From: Bacteroidales bacterium
Lineage (GTDB): Bacteria > Bacteroidota > Bacteroidia > Bacteroidales > UBA932
Direction of reading: 5' to 3'
Assembly: GCA_017550025.1 (NCBI GenBank)
Contig: JAFYLU010000084.1
Location: 1-64,000 of the forward strand
Length of the DNA: 64,000 nt
Positions 52,264 through 61,603 of this stretch are shown here, piece after piece (position 1 is the stretch's first letter; every line of letters starts with the position of its first letter). The position numbers and the translations under genes are program-made. The notes beneath the pieces are model-generated. The model worked only from the letters and a program-made list of their open reading frames with translations. It ran no database searches and was not told where the DNA came from.

Positions 52264-54015
52264 CTACAGATTCAGGCAGACTCCGGCAGTGAAATACACC
52301 CCGTCCTCGGCATAAAGAAGATTACGCTGGATGGTCATATCGAGAAGATTGCCGCCACGAAGCCATACGGAAAGACTGCTGCTTGTCCTGTATTCAAGAT
52401 TCAGTCCGAGATCAGCATATCCGGGGACCTTCGCTGCCTGAACGAATCCGTCAGAATACAATACACTTCCCTTTCTGAAAGTCGAGAACTGACAGTCCAC
52501 CCCTGCATAAAGCCTTTTGTTCCAATTGTATGAAAAGGCAACATCTCCGGCAAGGACAGCAGGAGCAAACATTCCGGGAGCGTCAAGGCCTGTCCATGGA
52601 CTGCAAAGAAGACTACCGTCAAAACTGAAAGACTCGTCTGTCCAGTTCCAGTCAAGTGCGGCAAAAAGTTTCTGACATGGAGCGTATCCGATTCCCGGAA
52701 CATATCGGAGTTCGCCTCCGTTTCTGTCACCAGCGACCGCGATCGACTCAAAGGCTTCATTTGCATACAGAGAATAACCCATGCGGAAATCATATCCCAG
52801 ACGGGCTCCGACCCTTCCTTTCAGACCGACTGCAGCAGAGACTCTTTCGACCGTATTGTCAAGAAGCCCCCAGTGTCCACGACCGTAATTCACATCAAAA
52901 TGATGATTCCTGGCAAGAAGGGATGCATAGGAATCAAGCCCTGCCCCGCCACCGACTTTGAAATAAGCCTTCATCATATCCTGAATCACTTCATAGCTCA
53001 CATTGATGTCAGGATATACGACCTGGCCAGGTGTCGTCCTGTACATCAGTGAATCAGGCGAACCTGTTCTGGTAACGGCAGCCACACGGACACCAAGGTC
53101 GAAATTCCATGGTCCGCTGCCAAAGACATAATGCGGAACTATCGTAAATTTCGCAACTCCGGCATTGAAGCATCCCGAATAGGAGTTCACATCCACACCA
53201 AAGTCAAAAAGCATTCTGCTTTCATCATACAGTCCCATTGCCAGCTGCGCCGCCACCCCGACGACATTTTCCTGCAGTCTGTCGTCCGTATTGCGCACCT
53301 TGTCAAGTCCAAGACGATAATCCGCCTTGATGTCGTAAGTCAGAAAACTGTCCGGATCCTTGGATCTGAAACGAAGACCGGCATCCAATCCGTCATAAGA
53401 TCTCTTATGGAGTGCATCCTTCTGCTGGAGTCCGTAGTAGGCGAAATCAAAATATCCTACACATGTCTCCCAGTCATATCTTCCGTCAACACCGGCAACA
53501 GACATCACATCGTAATTATCGCCATAGGAAGACCTCTTATCCTTTCTATCTATCACGACAAGACCCTCCGACTGTTCTGGAAGAGGATCAGCCATTATGC
53601 GGTAAGCTCCAATGTACGACCTGTTTGAAGCATGAACATTCAGCTTGAAAGGCCCGTCAGTCAAAGGAGACCAGACGAGATCCAATGTAGGATGAAGCCT
53701 GTATCCTGCACCGGCCTTGAGATAGAACTTCGCATCATCTTCCACCCTTCCCACAGGCTGAAGTTCCATGGCATACGGCTTGAATTCGTAGGCTCCCTTA
53801 TATGGATTATCAAAGACCGAATATTCAAAATCAAGGTCAAAACGCATGACCGAATCAGGCACAGCCATCTCCAATGCCGGCTTATGCACCTCCATGAGCT
53901 TGCCTTCATATGCACGGTTGACCTCGACCGTAGGATCCAGATTCTGTCCGTAGGCAGAAAGAGAGAACACCACAGTCACCAGAAAGTATATCAATATGCG
54001 TAATTTCATATTCAT
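52264..54015 (-). CDS. Plugless outer-membrane beta-barrel protein (TonB-receptor-like barrel)
   Basis: A 583-residue protein with a Sec signal (to about residue 23, AYGQ). After a short linker the rest is long alternating amphipathic strands with aromatic girdles (KFYLKAGAGYRLHPTLDLVWSP; YAGVDCQFSTFRKGSVLY; LNLEYRTSSSLSVWLRGGNLLDMTIQRN) ending in the classic TonB-receptor tail (GVYFTAGVCLNL). There is no plug or carboxypeptidase-like domain, so it may be an outer-membrane anchor rather than a transporter. It follows the giant TPR gene by 14 bases. ATG 54009 is an alternative start. Confidence 0.75.
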   Translation of the reverse strand: MNMKLRILIYFLVTVVFSLSAYGQNLDPTVEVNRAYEGKLMEVHKPALEMAVPDSVMRFDLDFEYSVFDNPYKGAYEFKPYAMELQPVGRVEDDAKFYLKAGAGYRLHPTLDLVWSPLTDGPFKLNVHASNRSYIGAYRIMADPLPEQSEGLVVIDRKDKRSSYGDNYDVMSVAGVDGRYDWETCVGYFDFAYYGLQQKDALHKRSYDGLDAGLRFRSKDPDSFLTYDIKADYRLGLDKVRNTDDRLQENVVGVAAQLAMGLYDESRMLFDFGVDVNSYSGCFNAGVAKFTIVPHYVFGSGPWNFDLGVRVAAVTRTGSPDSLMYRTTPGQVVYPDINVSYEVIQDMMKAYFKVGGGAGLDSYASLLARNHHFDVNYGRGHWGLLDNTVERVSAAVGLKGRVGARLGYDFRMGYSLYANEAFESIAVAGDRNGGELRYVPGIGYAPCQKLFAALDWNWTDESFSFDGSLLCSPWTGLDAPGMFAPAVLAGDVAFSYNWNKRLYAGVDCQFSTFRKGSVLYSDGFVQAAKVPGYADLGLNLEYRTSSSLSVWLRGGNLLDMTIQRNLLYAEDGVYFTAGVCLNL

Positions 54016-54029
54016 AATGCGTAAAATGC

Positions 54030-57000
54030 TTATTTTGACATGATTTCAGATAGTTTTTCCAGACGAAGGGCCACTCCGGCCTGCACATCGTCGTCAGCGC
54101 TCTGCGGCTCATAGCCGTCACGCACGCTCTCGAATGTCGCCTTCGCCTGTTCAAGGTCTCCCCTCTCTACAAAGGAGTCACCCAAAGTCACGAAGCTCTT
54201 CGCCAGCCAGTAGATCTGACTTGTGCCGGCATCCGAGAATGCATACACCTTATTCTCCACTTCCTCAAAATCACCCTTGTCGTAGCTGTCCTGGATCAGC
54301 ATATACGCAGCCTCCGCCCCGTAAGGATTGGAAAGGTCTTCCGCCAGTTTGGATAGTATGGCCAGGGCATCATCCCTACGGCTCATCGCAAGATAAGACT
54401 TCGCCTTTACATATTGTGCCTCTGACTTCACACCGGCATCAGAACGACTGTCGAAAATCACCTTTTCCGCACTCTTCACAGCCTCATCCCAATTGTGCCA
54501 CCTGTAAGCCGAACGCATCATTCCCAGAAGCGCCGTATACTTGTTGTTCTCGATAAGTGCGGCAGAATACAAAGACGAATAGCCTCCGTAAGCATCCTCC
54601 CACTTCTCCAGCTTGTACGAAAGTTCAGAGAAATTGAGCATCGAAAGTTCCACGAACGACCCCTCACCATGTTCGATCACGCTTCTGTACGAATCGCAGG
54701 CCTGATCATATTTGCCTGTATGTCTGTATGATTCTGCAATATAGAAGTCCGCCTTGTACGCATTCCTGCCTTCAGGATATTTTTCAAGGTACGACTGAAG
54801 CGAAACCAAAGCCTTCTGATAGTTCTCCGAAAGGAAGATCTGTTCAGCCGAATTGAAGATCATGTCCTCCTTCTCCGAATCGGTCTTGCTGCCTCCCTTT
54901 CCTATGCTCTCGATATACGCGATATACTCTTCCGGCTCGTTCTTTATCTGATAGATAGCCTCGATGGCTGCCAATGCATCTTCAGAATATCCGGACAACG
55001 GCATTTCCTCTACCACAGTCCTGTAATATGCCAACGCATCCTTGTACTGTGACTGATTTCTTGAGAGAGAACCCATCTCTATATATGCCCTTGCAACAAA
55101 AGTGCTGTCCTTCACAGTATCGGCAAGAGTCCTGAAACACTCGAACGCCTTGTCATCTTCATACTTTGAGACATATGCACGACCGAGTTCGAAAAGAGCC
55201 TCCGGATAGAACTTCGCCGTTGCGGAAGCCGTCCTGACATTCGAAAGCAGCTCGATCTTCTTGTCCATATTCTTGTCGAGGCCGTACGACAGAGCCGCCT
55301 GATAATACGGATAAATGTCATCGGCATTGAAGTAATCCGCAAGCACGACATCATAAGCCTGACATGCCGCCTTGTAGTCCTTAAGCATGAAATGACAGTC
55401 CGCCGTCCTCAAGAGGGCATCCTTGCGATATGTCACCTGGCTCTCCGAAAGATATCCGGCAAACCATTTCATAGCCGCCTCATAATCATCTTTCTTGAAA
55501 TGGCAGTATGCTATGTTGTACGGTATCAGGTAAGATTCCGCCTGACCGAACAATGCCGACGTGTTGTAAAGGTCCGTGTAGACATTGAGGGCTTCCTGAT
55601 ACTGGTCATTCCTGTAATAGGACTCTGCAAGCCAGAAACGGGTGAGCTGATTGAAACGGCTTCCCCTTTCCGAATAATATGCCGCAGCCTTGAGGCAAGG
55701 GATGGCAAGTCTATATGAACCGTTCCTGACAAGCTGATCCGCACGCAGATAATTGGCTTTCATATAGTTGGCGACCATATCATCATCAAGTTCGTCAATC
55801 TTGTCATATGCATTCACCGCACCCTCATAATCGCGGTCATGGAGAGCCGCCACAGCTATATAGCTGTTGATCTTATCCTCCTGTTCCTTTGCCGGATATC
55901 GTCTGATGTATTCATTGAATACAGATGTATCCGTATTGATGTCGAAGGCAAGCTTCGCCCAGTTGAAATATGCATCTTCCGTGATGACCTTGTCGAAGCC
56001 GGCCGCAGCAGCTTCCTTGAACGCCTCAAGAGCTGCAACCTTGTTATGAGTCTGGATATAGCAGAAACCAAGATGATAATTCGCGATCTGTCCGAGAGAG
56101 TCGGTGCGGTCCGTCATATTCGAATAGCTCTCTATGGCTCCCGCATAATCGTCTACGGCATACAGGATCGAACCGCTGAAGAACCAGTCTGACCTTGTCT
56201 TCCTGTCCTTGCCGGCACCCGAACCGAGGTCATGATATTTCAAAGCCTTGTCAACATCTCCGAGAACAAGATGAGACTCCGCTATGATTCTCGCAAGGTG
56301 CTCCTTACGGTCAGAAGGGACACTTTCATACATAGCGTCACCTTTCTCAACGACATACCCGTGGTCCTTCTGCATGAAGCGGCATTCAAGGATATAATAC
56401 TCCGCCACATCCCTGAACCTTCCGTCAAGGGAAGCGAGCTCCAGCCACTCCTGCGCCTTCTTGAAATCACCCTGTCCGTAACGGATATAGCCCAGCGCAT
56501 ATCTTGCAGGTGCAGTATAATCCGAAAGCGGCCGTCTGGCACACTCGGTAAAAAGGGCTTCCGCCTTTTTGAGGTCACCGGTCTCAAGCGAGCAGTATGC
56601 TCTTTTGAAGACATACTCGTCACGCTGCCTCTTCATCAGTTCATCTGCATCGATCACATCGAAATATGTCAACGCCTTGCCATAAATGCCATGATCGAAA
56701 AGATTCAGTGCATGGTGATATTCGAGCTGAAGGGCCAAAGGGGAATGCGACTCCTCAGCAATGAACGCATGCATCCTGGCCTCATAGCCGGGAACGTCCA
56801 TTACAATGTCGTTCAGAACTGACAGTCCTTCAGCCTCTCCCCCTCCGGAAAGAAGGGACAATTCATCCAGAACTGCAGACGAGCGTGCAGTCATACCCAT
56901 GTCTTTAAGACGGAGGGCTTCCCTCAATTCTGTCCTGTCATATCGTGCGAGCCTTCTTGAAGTCCCGTCATCACCGGCATAAAGAGCTGCTGATGACAAG

Positions 57001-57041
57001 ATGCCGGCCGCAACGGCAATCAATATAGTTTTCTTATTCAT
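54030..57041 (-). CDS. Large tetratricopeptide-repeat periplasmic protein
   Basis: A 1003-residue protein with a Sec signal (MNKKTILIAVAAGILSSAALYA) and tetratricopeptide or half-TPR units along almost the entire length (recurrent A..Y..G...DY..A...Y.. patterns), making a solenoid. Such periplasmic TPR proteins scaffold multi-protein envelope complexes, for example with outer-membrane barrels. The next gene is the plugless barrel (14-base gap), so the two probably act together. No enzymatic motif is seen. A minus-strand TAAATTTG box is at 57060-57067. Confidence 0.85.
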   Translation of the reverse strand: MNKKTILIAVAAGILSSAALYAGDDGTSRRLARYDRTELREALRLKDMGMTARSSAVLDELSLLSGGGEAEGLSVLNDIVMDVPGYEARMHAFIAEESHSPLALQLEYHHALNLFDHGIYGKALTYFDVIDADELMKRQRDEYVFKRAYCSLETGDLKKAEALFTECARRPLSDYTAPARYALGYIRYGQGDFKKAQEWLELASLDGRFRDVAEYYILECRFMQKDHGYVVEKGDAMYESVPSDRKEHLARIIAESHLVLGDVDKALKYHDLGSGAGKDRKTRSDWFFSGSILYAVDDYAGAIESYSNMTDRTDSLGQIANYHLGFCYIQTHNKVAALEAFKEAAAAGFDKVITEDAYFNWAKLAFDINTDTSVFNEYIRRYPAKEQEDKINSYIAVAALHDRDYEGAVNAYDKIDELDDDMVANYMKANYLRADQLVRNGSYRLAIPCLKAAAYYSERGSRFNQLTRFWLAESYYRNDQYQEALNVYTDLYNTSALFGQAESYLIPYNIAYCHFKKDDYEAAMKWFAGYLSESQVTYRKDALLRTADCHFMLKDYKAACQAYDVVLADYFNADDIYPYYQAALSYGLDKNMDKKIELLSNVRTASATAKFYPEALFELGRAYVSKYEDDKAFECFRTLADTVKDSTFVARAYIEMGSLSRNQSQYKDALAYYRTVVEEMPLSGYSEDALAAIEAIYQIKNEPEEYIAYIESIGKGGSKTDSEKEDMIFNSAEQIFLSENYQKALVSLQSYLEKYPEGRNAYKADFYIAESYRHTGKYDQACDSYRSVIEHGEGSFVELSMLNFSELSYKLEKWEDAYGGYSSLYSAALIENNKYTALLGMMRSAYRWHNWDEAVKSAEKVIFDSRSDAGVKSEAQYVKAKSYLAMSRRDDALAILSKLAEDLSNPYGAEAAYMLIQDSYDKGDFEEVENKVYAFSDAGTSQIYWLAKSFVTLGDSFVERGDLEQAKATFESVRDGYEPQSADDDVQAGVALRLEKLSEIMSK

Positions 57042-57059
57042 GATCTGACTAAAATTTCA

Positions 57060-57088
57060 CAAATTTAATGAATTTTCCACTATATTTG
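57060..57088. promoter_or_regulatory. Divergent -7 boxes
   Basis: Minus-strand TAAATTTG (57060-57067) serves the TPR gene, and plus-strand TATATTTG (57081-57088) serves ftsE. Confidence 0.5.
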
Positions 57089-57112
57089 TGTGATATATAA
57101 CATTTTTTGAGC

Positions 57113-57826
57113 ATGGAATCCAACAAAGCACTGATATCATTCAAGGGCGCAGACATCCTCAACGGAGAGGCCACAGTCATCTACGGACTTGATATGGAAA
57201 TATATCCCGGAGACTTCGTATATATCGTAGGAAAGGTCGGCACGGGAAAGACTTCGATAATCAGGACAATCATAGCGGAAAACGCACTCGAGAAGGGTAC
57301 AGGCGAGGTCTGCGGCTACAGTCTCAACGGCATCAGGGAAAAGGACATCCCATATCTGCGAAGAAAAATGGGCGTGGTGTTCCAGGATTTCCAGCTGCTC
57401 ATGGACAGAAGTGTCGAGGACAATCTGGACTTTGTTCTGAAGGCCACCGGATGGAAGAACGAGAAGGAGGCTTCGGACAGGATACAGCAGGTGCTTGAGG
57501 CCGTAGGAATGGAAAGGAAGGCTCACAAGATGCCTCATCAGCTTTCGGGCGGAGAGCAGCAGCGCATTGCGATAGCTCGTGCACTTCTGAACGACCCGCA
57601 GGTCATAATTGCGGACGAGCCTACAGGCAACCTCGACGAGGAGACTGCAGACGGCATCATGAAGCTGCTCACCGGAATCAACAGAGAGAAAGGAACCGCC
57701 ATCGTGATGGTCACCCACAACAGACAGATCTTCGAGAGATATCCCGGCAGGGTAATGTTGTGTCAGGACGAGACCTGCACCGAACAGGGAAACGACGAGG
57801 CAATTGACATCGAACTGACTTTCTGA
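57113..57826 (+). CDS. ftsE: FtsE-like ABC transporter ATPase
   Basis: A 237-residue ABC ATPase of the cell-division FtsEX type. Walker A is GKVGTGKTS, the Q-loop [20 protein letters not shown], signature [15 protein letters not shown], Walker [13 protein letters not shown] and H-loop VMVTHN. FtsEX activates peptidoglycan hydrolases at division; ftsX is not adjacent in this window, as often in Bacteroidota. ATG 57113 is chosen because the upstream start is TTG. nth follows with 1 base between. Confidence 0.88.
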   Translation: MESNKALISFKGADILNGEATVIYGLDMEIYPGDFVYIVGKVGTGKTSIIRTIIAENALEKGTGEVCGYSLNGIREKDIPYLRRKMGVVFQDFQLLMDRSVEDNLDFVLKATGWKNEKEASDRIQQVLEAVGMERKAHKMPHQLSGGEQQRIAIARALLNDPQVIIADEPTGNLDEETADGIMKLLTGINREKGTAIVMVTHNRQIFERYPGRVMLCQDETCTEQGNDEAIDIELTF

Positions 57827-57827
57827 C

Positions 57828-58472
57828 ATGGAGACTAAAGACAGATTCGCAAAGATAACAGACTGGTTTTCAAGGAATATGGAAATTGCGGAAACAGAGT
57901 TGCACTACGACTCCCCCTTCCATCTCCTGATTGCAGTGATACTGTCCGCACAATGCACGGACAAGCGCGTCAACATGCATACGCCGCAGATATTCACACG
58001 GTTTCCCGACCCGGAGAGCCTGGCAGCGGCATCATTTGAGGAAGTATACGGGCTCATCAGCTCCATATCATTCCCGAACAACAAGGCAAGGCATCTGATA
58101 GGAATGGCACAGAAGCTTGTGTCGGATTTCGGCAGCACGGTCCCTTCCGAAACAGAAGATCTCGAGAGCCTTCCCGGAGTAGGCAGGAAAACAGCCAATG
58201 TCATAGCTTCCGTGATTTACGACAAGCCCGTCATAGCAGTAGACACACATGTGTTCAGGGTATCGCGCAGGCTTGGCCTCTCCGATGGCACCACCGTAGA
58301 GGCCGTAGAGAAAGATCTGACCGAAGGATTTGCAGAAGAATTGAGGGCGAAGGCACATCACTGGCTCATCCTCCACGGCAGATATGTATGCACTGCCCGA
58401 AAGCCAAGATGCCAGACATGCGGGCTGCAGGACTATTGCAGGGAATATGTTTCCGAAAACCTCAGCCTATGA
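57828..58472 (+). CDS. nth: Endonuclease III (DNA glycosylase/AP lyase)
   Basis: A 214-residue base-excision repair enzyme for oxidised pyrimidines. The helix-hairpin-helix LPGVGRKTANVIA carries catalytic Lys121, Asp139 lies in VDTHVFRV, and the iron-sulfur cluster ligands are C-x6-C-x2-C-x5-C (CTARKPRCQTCGLQDYC). The complete length is normal. It starts 1 base after ftsE and its stop overlaps the next gene (ATGATG with TGA), so ftsE-nth-RluA form one transcript. Confidence 0.96.
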   Translation: METKDRFAKITDWFSRNMEIAETELHYDSPFHLLIAVILSAQCTDKRVNMHTPQIFTRFPDPESLAAASFEEVYGLISSISFPNNKARHLIGMAQKLVSDFGSTVPSETEDLESLPGVGRKTANVIASVIYDKPVIAVDTHVFRVSRRLGLSDGTTVEAVEKDLTEGFAEELRAKAHHWLILHGRYVCTARKPRCQTCGLQDYCREYVSENLSL

Positions 58473-60082
58473 TGCACATTCTCCCGGTTGAAAACGGAGC
58501 GGACCTGCCCGAAACCTTCACAGACCCTTTCCGATATGCACCCCACCCTCTTGTGAGGAAGGCAGCAGACGAGCTGATCGGCAGGATTGAATCCTCATCC
58601 GAACTGTCATCCGCTTTTTCCGAAGGAAAGATGGTCGGAGTACTTATTGTCTCCGACAAGGGAGGCAACATAGGCTATCTTGCTGCATTTTCGGGTAATG
58701 CAGGGGGGCGAAGCAATCTGGAAGGATTCGTACCTCCGATATACGACCTGCTTTCACCGGACGGATATTTCAAGAGAGAAGAAGCGAGAATCACGCATCT
58801 GAACCATCAGATAGCCGTTCTTGAAGGCTCCGAAGGACTGGCCAGGGCCAAAGAAGAATTAGAGGCATGCCTGCTGGCGCGAGATGAGGAAACAGGGCTT
58901 ATGAAAGCCTGTATGGCTGTTTCGAAACGGGAGAGGGACTATCAGAGAAGCCAGACCGACAACCCGTCCGAACTTTCTGCCCTGATACGGGAAAGCCAGC
59001 ATGAAAAGGCGGAATTCAGAAGGTTAAGGCTCGGATGGGAAGAAAGAATATCCCTGGTCAGGGAAGAACTCAAGAGCATGGAGGAAGAGATACGGTGGCT
59101 TAAGGAGAAAAGGGCCGCCATGTCGGACGAACTCCAGAAATGGATATTCAGCAGATATATCGTCCACAATGCCTGCGGAGAAGAGAAATCCATCGGAGAT
59201 ATATTTGCAGATGCGGGGCTTGTTCCTCCGGGAGGTACCGGGGAATGCGCTGCTCCCAAACTGCTTGAACATGCATACAGGAACGGATTCAGGCCTTTGG
59301 CAATGGGAGAGTTCTGGTATGGCACCTCCCCATCTGCAGCTGTACGTACTCACGGGCATTTCTACCCTTCGTGCACAAGCAAGTGCGGTCCCCTTCTTGG
59401 CTTCATGATGAAAGGTCTTGCCTTTGAAAAGGCCACACAATGCCACGAAATCCCTGAAGTCATTTTTGAAGACGAACTCATAACAGCAGTCTCAAAACCC
59501 TCCGGAATGCCTTCGGTCCCAGGTCTTGACGGCAGGAAATCAGCATTTGAAATCATCATGGAAAGTCATGGAGAGCTTCACTCCGTACACAGACTGGACA
59601 TGGATACCTCCGGCATCATCCTGTTTGCAAAGACAGCTGAAGCCGCAGCAGACCTTCAGCGTCAGTTTGAAGAGCACAGCATCAGAAAGACGTATATGGC
59701 AAGGTTATCTCATGCCACTGAAGGAAAGCCTCTCAAGACCGGCGACAAAGGCCGGATCAGTCTCCCGTTGAGTCCGGATTACGACGAAAGGCCAAGGCAG
59801 AAAGTGGACCAGGCCCAGGGAAAGCCATCCGACACGATTTACGAGGTTGTTTCCGAAAACAGAGACGGAAGCATTGACGTAATTTTCCATCCTCTTACCG
59901 GCCGCACCCATCAGCTCCGCGTTCACTCCTCCCACATCCTCGGGCTTGGCCATCCGATAGTCGGAGACCTTCTGTACGGAGGCTCTCCTGCCTCGCGCCT
60001 GCACCTGCATGCTGCAGAAATCACTTTCCGCAATCCAGCCACAGGCACGCTCCTTTCGCTTACCGCTCCCTGCACATTCTGA
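58469..60082 (+). CDS. RluA family pseudouridine synthase with N-terminal extension
   Basis: A 537-residue protein. The C-terminal 220 residues form an RluA-type pseudouridine synthase with catalytic Asp377 (HRLDMDTSG), PSGMPSVPG and PLTGRTHQLRVH motifs. The N-terminal 300 residues hold a coiled-coil-rich region (about 110-225) and a segment with SCTSKCGP; the full arrangement is seen in Bacteroidota RluA proteins. The target uridine in rRNA or tRNA is unknown. The start MMHILPV at 58469 overlaps the nth stop; a longer frame would run well into nth. Confidence 0.9.
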   Translation: MMHILPVENGADLPETFTDPFRYAPHPLVRKAADELIGRIESSSELSSAFSEGKMVGVLIVSDKGGNIGYLAAFSGNAGGRSNLEGFVPPIYDLLSPDGYFKREEARITHLNHQIAVLEGSEGLARAKEELEACLLARDEETGLMKACMAVSKRERDYQRSQTDNPSELSALIRESQHEKAEFRRLRLGWEERISLVREELKSMEEEIRWLKEKRAAMSDELQKWIFSRYIVHNACGEEKSIGDIFADAGLVPPGGTGECAAPKLLEHAYRNGFRPLAMGEFWYGTSPSAAVRTHGHFYPSCTSKCGPLLGFMMKGLAFEKATQCHEIPEVIFEDELITAVSKPSGMPSVPGLDGRKSAFEIIMESHGELHSVHRLDMDTSGIILFAKTAEAAADLQRQFEEHSIRKTYMARLSHATEGKPLKTGDKGRISLPLSPDYDERPRQKVDQAQGKPSDTIYEVVSENRDGSIDVIFHPLTGRTHQLRVHSSHILGLGHPIVGDLLYGGSPASRLHLHAAEITFRNPATGTLLSLTAPCTF

Positions 60083-60129
60083 CAGGCCGGCAAACAAAAC
60101 CACGCCCGGACCAAGACGGCAAAAAGGTA

Positions 60130-60163
60130 AAAAAAATCGGCCCACAGTATCCTGTGAGCCGAT
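60130..60163 (-). terminator. Intrinsic terminator after rpmE2
   Basis: On the minus strand ATCGGCTCACAG pairs with CTGTGGGCCGAT (one wobble) and runs into a T8 tract. Confidence 0.88.
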
Positions 60164-60184
60164 GTCCCATATGTCTTGGAAGAA

Positions 60185-60433
60185 TTACTTCTTCTTTGCG
60201 TATCTCTGATAGAATTTGTCAACGCGACCTGCAGTGTCGACGAGCTTCATCTTACCAGTGTAGAATGGGTGAGATGTGTTAGAGATTTCAAGTTTTACAA
60301 CTGGGTACTCAACGCCCTCGATCTCGATGGTCTCCTTTGTGTTCGCGCATGAGCGTGTGATGAACACAATGTCATTTGACATATCCTTGAAAGCTACAAG
60401 ACGGTAGGTTTCGGGATGTATACCTTTCTTCAT
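60185..60433 (-). CDS. rpmE2: 50S ribosomal protein L31 type B
   Basis: An 82-residue protein (MKKGIHPETYRLVAFKDMSND.., C-terminal FYQRYAKKK). It lacks the CXXC zinc ligands of type A L31, so it is the zinc-independent form, and no zinc-type L31 is seen in the window. The strong terminator follows and TATATTTG lies at 60470-60477. Confidence 0.97.
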   Translation of the reverse strand: MKKGIHPETYRLVAFKDMSNDIVFITRSCANTKETIEIEGVEYPVVKLEISNTSHPFYTGKMKLVDTAGRVDKFYQRYAKKK

Positions 60434-60469
60434 AATGCTATATAAATTTAGTTAACTAATTTTGCGGCG

Positions 60470-60477
60470 CAAATATA
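60470..60477 (-). promoter_or_regulatory. -7 box of rpmE2
   Basis: The minus strand reads TATATTTG, 37 bases before the ATG. The minus-strand -33 candidate (GTTG, 60498-60501) is at a 20-base spacing. Confidence 0.5.
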
Positions 60478-60515
60478 GGATTAATTTTCCAATCAGACAA
60501 CATCTTTTCAAAAAA

Positions 60516-61583
60516 TTATTTGATTCTATAAGGCTGGTCATCATAGAGCATGAATTTCTTCGCCTTCCTGATCCATTTCTGTTCCTCGACCTTGATATGT
60601 TCGCGCGCATCTTCCCATGAAACCTCTCCATTCACATAGCCCAGGAGCACGGGATCGGAAAGTTTTGCCTCAAACCCGTCTTCAAGTCTGAATTCCTCAT
60701 AATTATCCTTGAAGAAACGTATCAGCTGAAGGGTGTGCATCAGGGAATGGTACTCTACTCCAGGCTCTCTCATAAGCTGATAACCAAAGCATTTCTGCCC
60801 CTGATACCTGCCGCATGAAGGTGTGAACGAGCAAGGACGAAGCATGATGCCCTCCGCCACAGGCAGGACATCTCTGGAAGCCGTCTTCACATAAGGAGCA
60901 CCGAAATACTCGTAAGGGCGGGCCGTACCGATTCCCGGAGTTATGTTGGTATTGTTCCAGAGTCCGCCTCCGCTGTAGACATCACAGGTGAAAAATCCTG
61001 GGACATCCGAAGCCGGGGCAATGGTCCATGGCATCAGCTGGTGATTCGAATCTGTTGCAAGAGCCGAAACGACATGAAGGGCAAACTTGCCGCCGATCTC
61101 ATGATAATAGAGGTTTGCAAGCTCTCCGAGCGTAAGTCCGTGCCTGTGCGCCACCTTTGGAACAAAAGCCTCCTGTTCGGCTGACGGCATGGTACCTTCC
61201 ACGATTCTGCCTGCAGGATTGTTATGATCCACTATATATAAGGAAGGAGCATCATCCTTCATCGCCTTCAAGGCATCCATAAGCTTGAAGACATCTTTGG
61301 TATAGTTGAAGTATCTGGCGCCGACATCCTGTATCTCGACCACAACGGCATTCAGGCCATTGAGGTCATCGGCTGAAAACTTAATATGGTTGGTTAGCGG
61401 AGTCAGCTCTGTATCACGCGGATTGAATATCACCGCAAGGTTACCTCTCTCACGGAATATGTCATACATATAACGGCCTCGCTCGGTATCCCAGCAGTTC
61501 TGGGTGCAGAAGCAACCTACACGACCTTCATGCAGGGCCTTGTCAAGCTGGTCTTCCAATGATGTGGTTCTGAATGAAAACAT
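60516..61583 (-). CDS. DUF1343 protein, NamZ-type exo-N-acetylmuramidase family
   Basis: A 355-residue protein matching DUF1343 (VEIQDVGARYFNYTKDVFKLMDAL; IVDHNNPAGRIVEGTMP; HRHGLTLGELANLYYHE; SPCSF-type region LRPCSFTPSCGRYQGQKCFGYQL). In the founding members this fold removes MurNAc from the non-reducing end of peptidoglycan fragments. The protein has no signal peptide, and an in-frame stop (TGA) lies just upstream, so it appears cytoplasmic, which would fit internal recycling. It follows glmM by 20 bases. Confidence 0.85.
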   Translation of the reverse strand: MFSFRTTSLEDQLDKALHEGRVGCFCTQNCWDTERGRYMYDIFRERGNLAVIFNPRDTELTPLTNHIKFSADDLNGLNAVVVEIQDVGARYFNYTKDVFKLMDALKAMKDDAPSLYIVDHNNPAGRIVEGTMPSAEQEAFVPKVAHRHGLTLGELANLYYHEIGGKFALHVVSALATDSNHQLMPWTIAPASDVPGFFTCDVYSGGGLWNNTNITPGIGTARPYEYFGAPYVKTASRDVLPVAEGIMLRPCSFTPSCGRYQGQKCFGYQLMREPGVEYHSLMHTLQLIRFFKDNYEEFRLEDGFEAKLSDPVLLGYVNGEVSWEDAREHIKVEEQKWIRKAKKFMLYDDQPYRIK

Positions 61584-61603
61584 AGAGATCTTTATGGTAT
61601 TGT

